From: Phycisphaeraceae bacterium
GTDB lineage: Bacteria; Planctomycetota; Phycisphaerae; Phycisphaerales; Phycisphaeraceae
Reading direction: 5' to 3'
NCBI GenBank assembly: GCA_020851465.1
Contig: JADZCR010000006.1
Coordinates: forward strand, 372,001 to 436,000
DNA: 64,000 nt
In this document: positions 17,720 to 26,723 of the stretch, piece after piece
Position numbering within the stretch: position 1 is the stretch's first letter
How the letters are laid out: the number at the start of each line of letters is the position of its first letter
Translations under genes and position numbers: made by a program
Notes under the pieces: model-generated
What the model saw: the letters and a program-made list of their open reading frames with translations, nothing else
The model's database searches: none
Told to the model about the DNA's origin: nothing

Positions 17720-20700
17720 ATGTCCAAGACTTCATCACCTGCCGGGGCTGCGCCTTCCATCAAACCGGCAAAAAGCAAGCGTCGTCTTCTGCTGATCGTC
17801 GGCGGCATCGTCGTCCTGCTGCTGGTGCTGCTGCTCCTGACTCCGACTCTGCTCAGCTCCGGCGCAGGTGCGAAGTTCATTGCGTCGAGGGTCAATGCCA
17901 CGATTCCCGGCAAGGTATCGTTCGACTCGCTGAGTCTCGGCTGGTTCAGCGGCCAGCACGTACGCGGGTTCAAGCTGCTCGACCCCGAAGGCCGGGAAGT
18001 CATCGTCGCCAACCAGGTCGATCTGCCCAACGCTTCACTGGCGAAGCTGCTGCGCGGCAACTTGAACATCGGCGTCGTCAGCATCATCGCGCCGAAGATC
18101 ACGCTGCGAACCGATGAAAAGGGGCTGAACCTCACCCGTGCGATCAGCAATCCTGACGAACCGAAAACGGATGAGCCGGCCAAGCTGCCGGAATCTCTGC
18201 GGGCACGGGTGGAGATTGCACAGGGCTACGTCAGCTACGAGGCTCAGGGCGTCGAAAAGTCAGAGGTGAAAAATCTCGCGGTTTCCGCGGATGCGACCAA
18301 TCTTCAGGACATCGCGCTGGTGCTGCACGGCGATTTGGCGCAGGGTAACGCCACAGGCCGCGTCGAGCTTGAAGGCGGCATCAAAGATCTCGTCGGTGCC
18401 GGCGGGTTGCTCCAACCGGATAAGGCCACACTCACGCAAGGCGTCGTCAAACTCATCAACCTGCCCATCGACGCTGTGGACGGCATGGCGCAGCTCGACG
18501 GCAAACTCACCGCAGTGCTGGGAAAACTTCTGACCGCCGACGCGAAGATTCAGGGCAATCTCACCGCAGGCACAGCATCCATCGAAACCCGCAGCGAAAA
18601 CATGCAGGCACGCGGCGATCTGGAGATCGCGGATAAGCAACTCGTCACGCCGCAAGGCAAGGAAATCGGTATCGACCTCAAACTGCGCAAGGAAGCGTGG
18701 CCAGTGCTGACCAGAGGCAGTCGGTCGCCCAGCACGCTTAAGCAGGACGTGAACATTTCCCTGCACATCAACGGCATCAAGGCAGGCATGGACACCGCGG
18801 CTGAGTCCCCCTTGAAGTGGACAACCAGTGCCTTTCACGTTCGCGGAACAGCGTCGGACATTCTCATCGACGCGGGAGGCGACCTGGGTACCGTTGCGTT
18901 GCGCAAGAGCGATTTACGCCTGGACACGGATAACCTCTCGGAAAGTTTTCAGGGCGGGCTGGCTGCCGTCGCGGAAAAGCTGGGGCAGCAACCGGGTTCG
19001 ATCAAGATTGATGGAAACTCGCGCAATTTGTTCGGCTCTGATGGCCGAATCTCCCCGAACATGGCAGCGGTCATCAATGTCCAGATCAAGGACACACCGC
19101 TGGCCATCGTGGACCAGCTCGCTCGAACGGAAGGAAAGATCACGGAATGGCTCGGCCAGATCCTCAATGCCGAGGCGCATTTTGCGATCAAGCCTGCCGA
19201 CGAAGCCGGCAGCGGTAACAAGGGGCTTGAGGGAACGGTGACGCTCAAGGCGCACTCGGAAAACCTCGAAGCGAGCTTCACCGCTCCGATCACCACCGAT
19301 CAGGTAGCTCTGGTGAAGGACCCGATCAGCGGGCGGACAGGCTCAATCGTCCTGAAGCTGCCACGAGCGGTGCTGAATCGTCAACTGGCGAACTCTTCCA
19401 AGCCGGCCGATCAACAGGTGACGATCGCGCAGGATGCAGTGCTGACGCTGGACGTGCAGCGACTGACGATTCCCGTCAAGCCTTCGGGTGGTGGGCTGGA
19501 CCTCGCAGCCGCGAAACTGACGGTTCTCGGCACGCTGCCGACTTTGGCTGCCAACGATCCGACCATTGGTCCAGTCACGCTGAGTGATATTCGGCTTGAT
19601 CTGTCGAGTGAAGGTCTGGCTGGCGGGCTGACGGGCAGGTTTACGGCTGACAGTTTCGCCAAGGGGACACAAGGCAAAGTCGATATCAACAGCATTGCCG
19701 TTCGTGATCTGATCGACGCGCAGGGCATGGTTGACTTCGCCTCCGCGACAACCACGTTGAAGGGGACCATCAAGGGCCTCTCGACGGCCATCATCGACAC
19801 ATATGCGAAGCAGGACGGCCTGGTCGCCGGCCTGCTGGGGCCGACGATCGACTCTGAACTCAATGCGACAATCAAGCTCGGCTCGCCTGAGAAGGGCGAC
19901 CGCTATGTTTCGTTTGATCTGAATCCCTCATCGGCAAACCTCAAGAGCACGCGGCTGGCGGGTGAGATCAAAAACAATGCGCTGACGCTCAAGCCTGAAA
20001 CGGCTGCGACGTTGACGATGAGTCAGAAATCGTTTGATGACCTGTTGGCTGCGTTGTCGGCGGATAAGGCTGCCCCGACATTGCGGATCAAGGCACCAGC
20101 GACGCTGAACCTGGCTGTGCGCGGGCTGGAGAAGTCACTCGATGAAAAAGGCGAGCTGCGTCATGCTGACGTGGAGCTGCGCGTGGATCAGTTCCTGCCC
20201 ATTGGTGAAGCTCTCGCGGGCACGCAGCCGGAGCTGCGCGATCTGGTTTTTACCTGCAAAGGTGAGTCGATGGATCAGCCGCTCCAGGTGACCCTGTCGA
20301 GCAAGCTGAGCGAATCGGGGCATAACGGCTCGATTCAGGGCAGCGCGAAAATCCTCAACGTGATGGAGCCGTCACGACGAGTCGAGGATGGTCGAATCAC
20401 CGGAAAGGATTTGCCGATGGGACTGGTTGATGCGCTGCTTGGGCAGGGAGGAAAGATCGTCAAGACGCTTGGGAAGTCGCTCGACAATGTGGATGTGACG
20501 ATTCAGTCCGACGCGGCTGGGACGATGTTGGTGAAAGGAAATCTCAAGTCATCACAGACCACCGGCTCATTCGATGCGGCATATACAGCTGATGATGAGG
20601 CCGCGAAGCGCGATCTGCGGCTCGTGCTCAACCCTTCGACATTTTCGCTGGCACTGACGGAAGAAGCACGGCAGGCGTGGATGGCAGGCGACCCCGCCGT

Positions 20701-22336
20701 TGCGAAAGCTCCCGCTGGCGGGGAAAAATCCGGGAGGAAATCCGGGGCGAATTCCGGGGAAGGTTCCGGGGAAAATTCCGGGGGGATGACACTTGCCGAG
20801 CCGCTGCGGTTGAAGCTCGACATCGCAGGCGGTGAACTGGTGTTGGTGAACGGAGCAAAGGATGTGAAGACCGGCCAGGTCTCCAGCGTCATTGATCCGA
20901 GTCGCTCAAAGCTCAACGCGACGCTCTCAAGTCCCGGCGCAGTCCTGCGTGATTCAACTCATGGCCGGACGGTGAGACTCCGTGATTTTTCCGCACGGAT
21001 TGACACTCCAGCAAGTCTGGCTGAGCGGTTGAATGTCGAGCTTAATTCTCGATTCTCAGTCACGGAGCCGAACCAAACGGAAAGCGATCAAGGCGAACTG
21101 CACGCGACGATCAGTGCAGCGGGTCTCAAGGGCAGCGACGGCGCGATCGATGCACAACGCGCATCCTATGACATCGCGGCGGAAGGCAAAGCCATCCCCG
21201 TAGATGCTCTCGATGCGCTGATGGAGGCGAAGGGACAGTACGTTCAGATTCTGGGTCACAAAGCCAATCTGAAGCTGACCACCACCCGCCGCAATGACCG
21301 CCCCGGCCCTGCGGAATTGGTCATCGACAGTGAAAACCTCAAGGGAACGATTCCCGGACAGTTGGCCCCGAACTGGGTATTGACGCTGACGAATGACAGC
21401 GTGCTGACGATGCGCGTCACACGGGAGCTGTCGAGCGGATTGCTCTCAACCGTGAGCATGCTCGTGAGGGACGCCAGATCGGATGAGAAGCCGGCAAAAC
21501 TGACCATTGCCAAACAGAATTTCAGCGTAAAGACCTACCCGTTTGACATCAACACACTCAACGCGGACGCGACGCTCGAACTGAACCGCTTGATCGTCTC
21601 CAGCGGCGGAAAAGCGGGAGGCATCATTCAGACCTTGCAGAAATTGGGCAGCAATATCGAGTCACGCGAGGAGTTCCCCGCTGACTTTACGGTGGCGAAG
21701 ATCGAAATACGCAACGGCCGGATCACGACCAACGACATCTGGTTCACGACCGACCGCCGTGACCTGACGATGGGCACGAAAGCGGTGGCGTATCAGGTCA
21801 AGGATCCGAACACCGGCGAGATGGTCTGGTATTCCGATACCGTGCTGGGGATTTCCGGCGACACGGTGACGACGATCAAATCGCTGGCGGGGTACATCGA
21901 TCCGGCTTCCGTCATCGAGCTTAACGCCAAAGGCAAGGCCGGAGAAGTCGTGCCGGACTACGGAGCTTTCGCCTCGCAAATCGGGTTCTTGGTCGCCAAG
22001 GCGCAGAGCGAGCGAGCATTGGGAAACAAAGGCGGCGGAGCGGCTTCGATCGGGATTGATCTTGGCTCAAAATTGTTGAAGGGCCTGGACAAGAACAAGG
22101 ATAAAAACGCCCCGACGATGGTTATCAGCGGTTGGCCGAACAAACCGCGTCCGGTGGAACGTGAAGCCGAGCAGACAGCCGCACCGCCGGAGCAGGGACA
22201 AGCTGATGAGTCGAAGGCCGCAGCCCAGCAGCAGCCGTCCGAGGCGAAGGAGCCGCCGCCGCAACGGGAAGAAGATCGCGCGATCGATGCGGTGGAGGGA
22301 TTGCTGAGGGATCTTGGGAAGAAGAAAAAGAAGTGA
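17720..22336 (+). CDS. giant AsmA-like membrane-anchored protein
   Basis: A 1538-residue protein with a basic N-terminus, one membrane segment (about residues 22-44, LLLIVGGIVVLLLVLLLL) and a very long, presumably periplasmic, beta-rich body. The start of the body (AKFIASRVNATIPGKVSFDSLSLGWFSG) is the typical opening of AsmA/TamB-like proteins, which act as bridge-like lipid conduits between inner and outer membrane. The C-terminal part contains a conserved-looking block (WFTTDRRDLTMGTKAVAY) and ends in a charged, Q/E/K-rich tail. A Ser-Gly repeat linker lies near residue 1005-1020. Lipid transport is an inference from overall architecture. Confidence 0.75.
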   Translation: MSKTSSPAGAAPSIKPAKSKRRLLLIVGGIVVLLLVLLLLTPTLLSSGAGAKFIASRVNATIPGKVSFDSLSLGWFSGQHVRGFKLLDPEGREVIVANQVDLPNASLAKLLRGNLNIGVVSIIAPKITLRTDEKGLNLTRAISNPDEPKTDEPAKLPESLRARVEIAQGYVSYEAQGVEKSEVKNLAVSADATNLQDIALVLHGDLAQGNATGRVELEGGIKDLVGAGGLLQPDKATLTQGVVKLINLPIDAVDGMAQLDGKLTAVLGKLLTADAKIQGNLTAGTASIETRSENMQARGDLEIADKQLVTPQGKEIGIDLKLRKEAWPVLTRGSRSPSTLKQDVNISLHINGIKAGMDTAAESPLKWTTSAFHVRGTASDILIDAGGDLGTVALRKSDLRLDTDNLSESFQGGLAAVAEKLGQQPGSIKIDGNSRNLFGSDGRISPNMAAVINVQIKDTPLAIVDQLARTEGKITEWLGQILNAEAHFAIKPADEAGSGNKGLEGTVTLKAHSENLEASFTAPITTDQVALVKDPISGRTGSIVLKLPRAVLNRQLANSSKPADQQVTIAQDAVLTLDVQRLTIPVKPSGGGLDLAAAKLTVLGTLPTLAANDPTIGPVTLSDIRLDLSSEGLAGGLTGRFTADSFAKGTQGKVDINSIAVRDLIDAQGMVDFASATTTLKGTIKGLSTAIIDTYAKQDGLVAGLLGPTIDSELNATIKLGSPEKGDRYVSFDLNPSSANLKSTRLAGEIKNNALTLKPETAATLTMSQKSFDDLLAALSADKAAPTLRIKAPATLNLAVRGLEKSLDEKGELRHADVELRVDQFLPIGEALAGTQPELRDLVFTCKGESMDQPLQVTLSSKLSESGHNGSIQGSAKILNVMEPSRRVEDGRITGKDLPMGLVDALLGQGGKIVKTLGKSLDNVDVTIQSDAAGTMLVKGNLKSSQTTGSFDAAYTADDEAAKRDLRLVLNPSTFSLALTEEARQAWMAGDPAVAKAPAGGEKSGRKSGANSGEGSGENSGGMTLAEPLRLKLDIAGGELVLVNGAKDVKTGQVSSVIDPSRSKLNATLSSPGAVLRDSTHGRTVRLRDFSARIDTPASLAERLNVELNSRFSVTEPNQTESDQGELHATISAAGLKGSDGAIDAQRASYDIAAEGKAIPVDALDALMEAKGQYVQILGHKANLKLTTTRRNDRPGPAELVIDSENLKGTIPGQLAPNWVLTLTNDSVLTMRVTRELSSGLLSTVSMLVRDARSDEKPAKLTIAKQNFSVKTYPFDINTLNADATLELNRLIVSSGGKAGGIIQTLQKLGSNIESREEFPADFTVAKIEIRNGRITTNDIWFTTDRRDLTMGTKAVAYQVKDPNTGEMVWYSDTVLGISGDTVTTIKSLAGYIDPASVIELNAKGKAGEVVPDYGAFASQIGFLVAKAQSERALGNKGGGAASIGIDLGSKLLKGLDKNKDKNAPTMVISGWPNKPRPVEREAEQTAAPPEQGQADESKAAAQQQPSEAKEPPPQREEDRAIDAVEGLLRDLGKKKKK
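20723..20782 (+). repeat. five tandem 12-bp units coding a Ser-Gly linker
   Basis: Five consecutive 12-base units, each ending in TCCGGG (20723-20734, 20735-20746, 20747-20758, 20759-20770, 20771-20782). They stay in frame and code for the tetrapeptides EKSG, RKSG, ANSG, EGSG and ENSG inside the AsmA-like protein. The 3' half of each unit is invariant and the 5' half varies. A minisatellite of this kind could change copy number by slippage without breaking the frame. Confidence 0.85.
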
Positions 22337-22396
22337 GCGGGACTGCTGCGACGCGCGATTCACAGTGCCATCGGCGTAATTGTCGCTGCTGTCGAA

Positions 22397-23479
22397 TCAA
22401 AACAGCGAACGCCAGAGGATGATGACGAGCGTGATCCCCAGCGCGCGGATGATGGTGATGATGCCGATTGTCAGACGGGTTTCCTGCATGTCGAGGTCGA
22501 ACAAAAACGCGATCGGCGGCCCCATAAAAATCGCGTAAACCACGAAGACCGCCATCGCGCCCAGAAACATCTGTGCGGCGATGATGGCCATGACCATCAG
22601 CACGACGATATCCGCCAGCGCACCTGGCCCCCAGGAGATGGCGGCGATTTTCAGTAATGCCGACCAGAGCGAACCGAAGGAAATCCCGCCGATATGCGCA
22701 GCGACCACTAACGACAGAAGCAGCAGCGGCATCATCAGGATCAGCTCGATCCCCATGAGAAAGCCGGTCGCCAGCAGGCCCACCTGCCAGTTCTTCGTGA
22801 GCAGAAATGCGGCGATGGTCAGGCTTGGCGGGCCGACCGCAAGCAGGATCATCGGCAGCACCCACTCGGTGATGCGGTGGCGTCGCAGCATTTCCTGCTC
22901 GATTTCCTGCTTGTGCTTGAGATCGCGGAGCACCTTGTCAGCCCCGCTGAGCACGCTGGCGGGAGTGCGTGCAGCCTCCTCGCTGCTTTCAACGACCTGC
23001 ACTGTGGTCTTGATTTTTCTGCCGATGGAGAGGTTGTAGCCGCAGTTCATGCAGAGGACCGCGTGTGCCGCTACCGAGTGGCCGCATGACGGGCAGCGTC
23101 CCGGCGTCGCTTTGAGTTTGTTCACGCTGCCAGTGTCCGTGGGCACCAGCTCGCTCGTGTCCAGCTCGTCGAGATCAAACTCGCCGCTCTCGTCGATAAG
23201 CTCGTCGGGCATGGCCTCGGTTTCAGGGGAGGCTGGCAGCGGTTTTTGTGCCGGATCGAGTGAGGTGGCCGAGTAGGAATCGCCCGGCATGCGTTCGATG
23301 GTGACCTGACCGGACGAGTCGTGCGGAATGCGGATGACCGCGCCGCATTTGCATTTGACTTTCATGCCCGCGGCATTGGGATCCCAACGATAATTCGTCA
23401 GGCAGTTCGGGCAGATGATGGCGGGAAGTGGGGCCATAGGCGTGGTACACGGAGCCTGCTGAGCACGATTATTAGGCAT
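22397..23479 (-). CDS. zinc-ribbon multi-pass membrane protein, function unknown
   Basis: About 360 residues: an N-terminal zinc ribbon (IICPNC then VKCKCGAVIRIPH, like the MJ0042-type ribbon common in planctomycetes), an acidic linker (ESGEFDLDELDTSELV), a second ribbon (GRCPSCGHSV, then LCMNCGYNL), then about five membrane segments in the C-terminal half (for example VLPMILLAVGPPSLTIAAFLL). I do not know its role. The start is uncertain: ATG 23479 and ATG 23437 are both plausible and neither has a good ribosome-binding site. It is convergent with the AsmA-like gene and divergent from the aminotransferase. Confidence 0.7.
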   Translation of the reverse strand: MPNNRAQQAPCTTPMAPLPAIICPNCLTNYRWDPNAAGMKVKCKCGAVIRIPHDSSGQVTIERMPGDSYSATSLDPAQKPLPASPETEAMPDELIDESGEFDLDELDTSELVPTDTGSVNKLKATPGRCPSCGHSVAAHAVLCMNCGYNLSIGRKIKTTVQVVESSEEAARTPASVLSGADKVLRDLKHKQEIEQEMLRRHRITEWVLPMILLAVGPPSLTIAAFLLTKNWQVGLLATGFLMGIELILMMPLLLLSLVVAAHIGGISFGSLWSALLKIAAISWGPGALADIVVLMVMAIIAAQMFLGAMAVFVVYAIFMGPPIAFLFDLDMQETRLTIGIITIIRALGITLVIILWRSLF

Positions 23480-23635
23480 CAGCGGAAGATTGCGGTCAAC
23501 GGTGCGCGGAGCGGGGCGGTCGCCGTTGGCGGCATGCACGAGGTCGGACTATCCTTTTACACTTCATCGGCAGGCGTTTGTTGCCGACCGACTGATTTTC
23601 CGACCCAGACAGGATGCCGGACACCCGGAAATACC

Positions 23636-24742
23636 ATGGCCGTACCGCTTTTGGACCTCAGTGGGCAACACGCCGCTCTCCTGCCGGAGTTTCGTGCGGT
23701 TTTTGAGCGGGCGGTGACGTCCGGGCAGTTCATCCTCGGCCCGGAGGTTCAGGCATTCGAGGCGCGACTGGCAGCTTATTGTCGGACCAGACATGCACTG
23801 GCGATTTCCAGCGGAACCGATGCGCTGCTGCTGGCGCTGATGGCACTGGACATCAAGGCAGGCGATGAGGTCATCACGTCGCCGTTCACCTTTTTTGCCA
23901 CGGCCGGCTGCATCGCGCGTGTCGGAGCTGTGCCGGTATTCGTGGACATCGACCCGGCGACGTTCAACATCGACCCGACGAAGATCGCGCCCGCCATCAC
24001 GCCACGCACCCGCGCGATCATGCCCGTTCACCTTTTCGGACAGGTCGCAGAGATGGAGCCGATCATGAAAATCGCCCGCGACCGCAAGCTGGCGGTGATC
24101 GAGGACGCGGCGCAGGCGATCGGCTCTATGCGCGACGGCAAGATCGCAGGCTCCATCGGCGAGGTTGGCTGTCTGAGCTTTTATCCATCGAAAAATCTCG
24201 CAGCACTCGGCGACGCGGGAGCCTGCACCACCAACGATACCCGGCTCTACGAGCGGCTCCGCGCTTTGCGCGTCCACGGCGAGGAGACGCGATATCACCA
24301 CTCATTCATCGGCGGAAACTTCCGTCTCGATGCGCTTCAGGCTTCGTGGCTTGCTGTAAAACTTCCGCATCTCGACGGCTGGGCCGCCGCTCGTCGTGCT
24401 AATGCTCAGCGTTATCAGCAGTCGCTGGCCGGTCTGCCGCTGGGACTGCCGACCGAAGCGGCCGGTGCGCATCATGTGTTCAACCAGTTCACGATCCGTG
24501 TGCCTGGCGGTCGGCGGGACGCACTCAAGAAGCACCTCGATTCACGAGCGATCGGGGCGGCGATCTACTACCCGCTTTGCCTGCACATGCAGAAATGCTT
24601 TGAGTACCTGGGCGGACGAGCCGGCGATTTCCCCATCGCGGAACAGGCGGCTGCGGAAGTGCTGAGCCTGCCCATTTTCCCGGAGATGACCGCTGCCCAG
24701 CAGGATGAGGTCATCGCGGCTGTTCGGGAGTTTTTCGCGTGA
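23636..24742 (+). CDS. DegT/DnrJ/EryC1/StrS-family PLP aminotransferase
   Basis: Sugar aminotransferase family member of 368 residues. It starts MAVPLLDLSGQHAALLPEF, has AISSGTDALLLALMAL (PLP phosphate region), HLFGQVAEMEPI, VIEDAAQAIGS (the aspartate contacting PLP) and the Schiff-base lysine in SFYPSKNLAALGDAG. Relatives transaminate 3- or 4-keto nucleotide sugars for surface glycans and antibiotics, so a surface-polysaccharide role is likely. Its stop overlaps the start of the Mla-type ATPase by four bases, so they are translationally coupled, an uncommon pairing. The preceding 100 in-frame codons are not expected to be translated. Confidence 0.88.
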   Translation: MAVPLLDLSGQHAALLPEFRAVFERAVTSGQFILGPEVQAFEARLAAYCRTRHALAISSGTDALLLALMALDIKAGDEVITSPFTFFATAGCIARVGAVPVFVDIDPATFNIDPTKIAPAITPRTRAIMPVHLFGQVAEMEPIMKIARDRKLAVIEDAAQAIGSMRDGKIAGSIGEVGCLSFYPSKNLAALGDAGACTTNDTRLYERLRALRVHGEETRYHHSFIGGNFRLDALQASWLAVKLPHLDGWAAARRANAQRYQQSLAGLPLGLPTEAAGAHHVFNQFTIRVPGGRRDALKKHLDSRAIGAAIYYPLCLHMQKCFEYLGGRAGDFPIAEQAAAEVLSLPIFPEMTAAQQDEVIAAVREFFA

Positions 24743-25602
24743 GCGTTGCCTCGCCATCCTATGTGACCGGCAGGGGCGAACCCTTGATCCGCCTCGTCAA
24801 TCTCCACAAATCATTCGGCTCGCTGCGCGTGCTGGCGGGGCTGTCGCTGGAATTGCGCAAAGGTGACACCACCGTCATTATGGGCCCCAGCGGTACGGGC
24901 AAGAGCGTGCTGCTCAAACACATTGCCGGTCTCATCAAGCCGGACAAAGGCGAAGTATGGTTCGGATCGCATCGCGTGGACGCCATGGCGGAGCATGATC
25001 TGATCGAGGTTCGCAGCAAGATCGGATTTCTGTTCCAGATGGGCGCGCTTTTTGATTCCATGAATGTGCATGACAACATCTGCTTTCCGCTGGTCGAACA
25101 CACGAAGCTGACCAAAAGCGAGCGCAACGCCAAGTGCAAAGCGGTCCTGGCGATGGTCGGCCTCAAGGACATCGAGCAGAAGATGCCCGCCGATTTATCC
25201 GGCGGCCAGCGCAAGCGCGTGGCCCTGGCGCGTGCGGTCGTGCTGGAGCCTGAAGTCGTCCTCTACGACGAGCCGACCACGGGGCTTGATCCGATCCGCT
25301 CCGATCTCATCAATGAGTTGATCATCACGCTGTCACAGCGGCTGGGGATCACCAGCGTGGTCGTCACCCATGACATGCAGAGTGCCAACAAAATAGCCGA
25401 CCGCATGGTGATGCTTTACGATGGGAAAGTGATCGCCGATGACGCGCCCGAGGCGTTTCGCCGCAGCAATAATGAGATTGTCCGCCGCTTCATCGAGGGC
25501 AAGGCTGATCAGGATGACCTTGATTCCATCCACGCGGGGCTTGATGTGGCGGAAGGCGGCAAATCAGAGCCGACGGCACCGGCAACGGGAAATAACCCAT
25601 GA
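24739..25602 (+). CDS. mlaF: ABC transporter ATPase of the Mla (phospholipid) type
   Basis: 287-residue ABC ATPase: Walker A IMGPSGTGKSVLLKHIAG (about residues 47-64), signature LSGGQRKRVALARA, Walker B VVLYDEPTTGLDP and the H-loop VVVTHDMQSA. The close match to MlaF/Ttg2A-like proteins and the following MCE-domain gene point to retrograde or anterograde phospholipid transport between the membranes. It starts at GTG 24739, overlapping the upstream stop, and its own stop overlaps the next gene (ATGA). No mlaE permease gene lies next to it. Confidence 0.88.
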   Translation: MSVASPSYVTGRGEPLIRLVNLHKSFGSLRVLAGLSLELRKGDTTVIMGPSGTGKSVLLKHIAGLIKPDKGEVWFGSHRVDAMAEHDLIEVRSKIGFLFQMGALFDSMNVHDNICFPLVEHTKLTKSERNAKCKAVLAMVGLKDIEQKMPADLSGGQRKRVALARAVVLEPEVVLYDEPTTGLDPIRSDLINELIITLSQRLGITSVVVTHDMQSANKIADRMVMLYDGKVIADDAPEAFRRSNNEIVRRFIEGKADQDDLDSIHAGLDVAEGGKSEPTAPATGNNP

Positions 25603-26639
25603 GTGAAAAAACACGCAACATCACGGTCGGTCTGACGGCACTGCTGGCGGTGGCGGGGCTGGCGTTCATGATGGTGCTCTTTGGTTACGTGCCCGGATGG
25701 CTGGAACGCGGGTATGACGTGCGCGTGAAATTCGACAACTCCAGCGGCGTCACCGAAGGCGCTCGCGTCACTCTCAGCGGTGTCGATATCGGCCGGGTCA
25801 GAAAGGTCGAACTGCTCGCGCCGCCTGAACGCGGCGTCATGTTCACCATGCGCATCAATGACGTCCCTCTGCTCGAAGGGGTCAAGGTCGTCGTGGACAA
25901 GCCCTTCGTCGGGGGCATCGTCAGCGTGGCGATGGAAACGCCGGACCTGGCTCCCGGCACGGAACCCAAGCTGCTGCCGACCGACGGCAGCGCGATGATT
26001 ACCGGCTCATCCTCTTCGCTGGCGGGCGAGCTGGCCAGCTCTCTGCAAGGCGCGATGGCTGAACCGTTGAAAAAGTTTGACAAGCTCAGCACGCAGTTCG
26101 AGGCCCTCAGCAGTGAGTGGACGCAGGTGGGCAAGAACGTCAACCTCCTCACCGAGCCGCGCACCCTCGATGACGTCAAAAGCAAGGGCAAACCCGCCAA
26201 CGTATCGACCATGATCGCGTTGGCGAGCCAGCGACTCGATGAACTCAAAGCGGTGCTGGCGAATATCGAAACATGGACCGGCGACGAGCAATTACGTGCC
26301 GATTTCAAGCGGACGCTCGCCAACGCCGCTGAGGCGACCGACAAACTCAAGGCCGGCATCAGCAAGTTTGAAGGGCTTGCCGATTCGTCAAAGGAAAATA
26401 TGGACCGCCTCGCCAAGCGGTACATCGCGGTGGCGGATGATCTGAGCGCAGCCATCGGTTCGATGAAAAAGACGCTCGATGCCGCCCGTGAGGGAGACGG
26501 CACGCTAGGCAAGTTCGTCAAGGATCCTTCGCTTTACAACAACCTCAACGACGCTGTGACGCGGATGAATCAGGCGATGGTGGAGGTAAAACTCCTCGTC
26601 GAGAAGTGGAAGAAGGAAGGATTGCCGGTGCAGTTCTGA
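25599..26639 (+). CDS. mlaD: MCE-domain lipid-transport protein (MlaD-like)
   Basis: 346 residues: one N-terminal membrane anchor (about residues 8-28, VGLTALLAVAGLAFMMVLFG), an MCE domain beginning VRVKFDNSSGVTEGARVTLS and GVDIGRVRKVEL, then a long helical region with repeated ...LASSLQG..., KLSTQFEALSSE and KLKAGISKFEGLA segments, probably coiled coil. MCE proteins form hexameric tunnels for lipids with an MlaFE-type ABC transporter. It is coupled to the upstream ATPase by a four-base overlap. Confidence 0.88.
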   Translation: MSEKTRNITVGLTALLAVAGLAFMMVLFGYVPGWLERGYDVRVKFDNSSGVTEGARVTLSGVDIGRVRKVELLAPPERGVMFTMRINDVPLLEGVKVVVDKPFVGGIVSVAMETPDLAPGTEPKLLPTDGSAMITGSSSSLAGELASSLQGAMAEPLKKFDKLSTQFEALSSEWTQVGKNVNLLTEPRTLDDVKSKGKPANVSTMIALASQRLDELKAVLANIETWTGDEQLRADFKRTLANAAEATDKLKAGISKFEGLADSSKENMDRLAKRYIAVADDLSAAIGSMKKTLDAAREGDGTLGKFVKDPSLYNNLNDAVTRMNQAMVEVKLLVEKWKKEGLPVQF

Positions 26640-26723
26640 TCTGAAACGCATCATTCCCCTGTTCAACGCACGCGGTTTATCACGGCACGCATCGCTGGCC
26701 GGAATCTCGCTAAAATCCCCGCA

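Noticed and set aside
20723..20782. Tandem short repeats as a CRISPR-like array
   Set aside because: Units are 12 bases, directly adjacent without spacers and inside a coding frame; it is a minisatellite linker.
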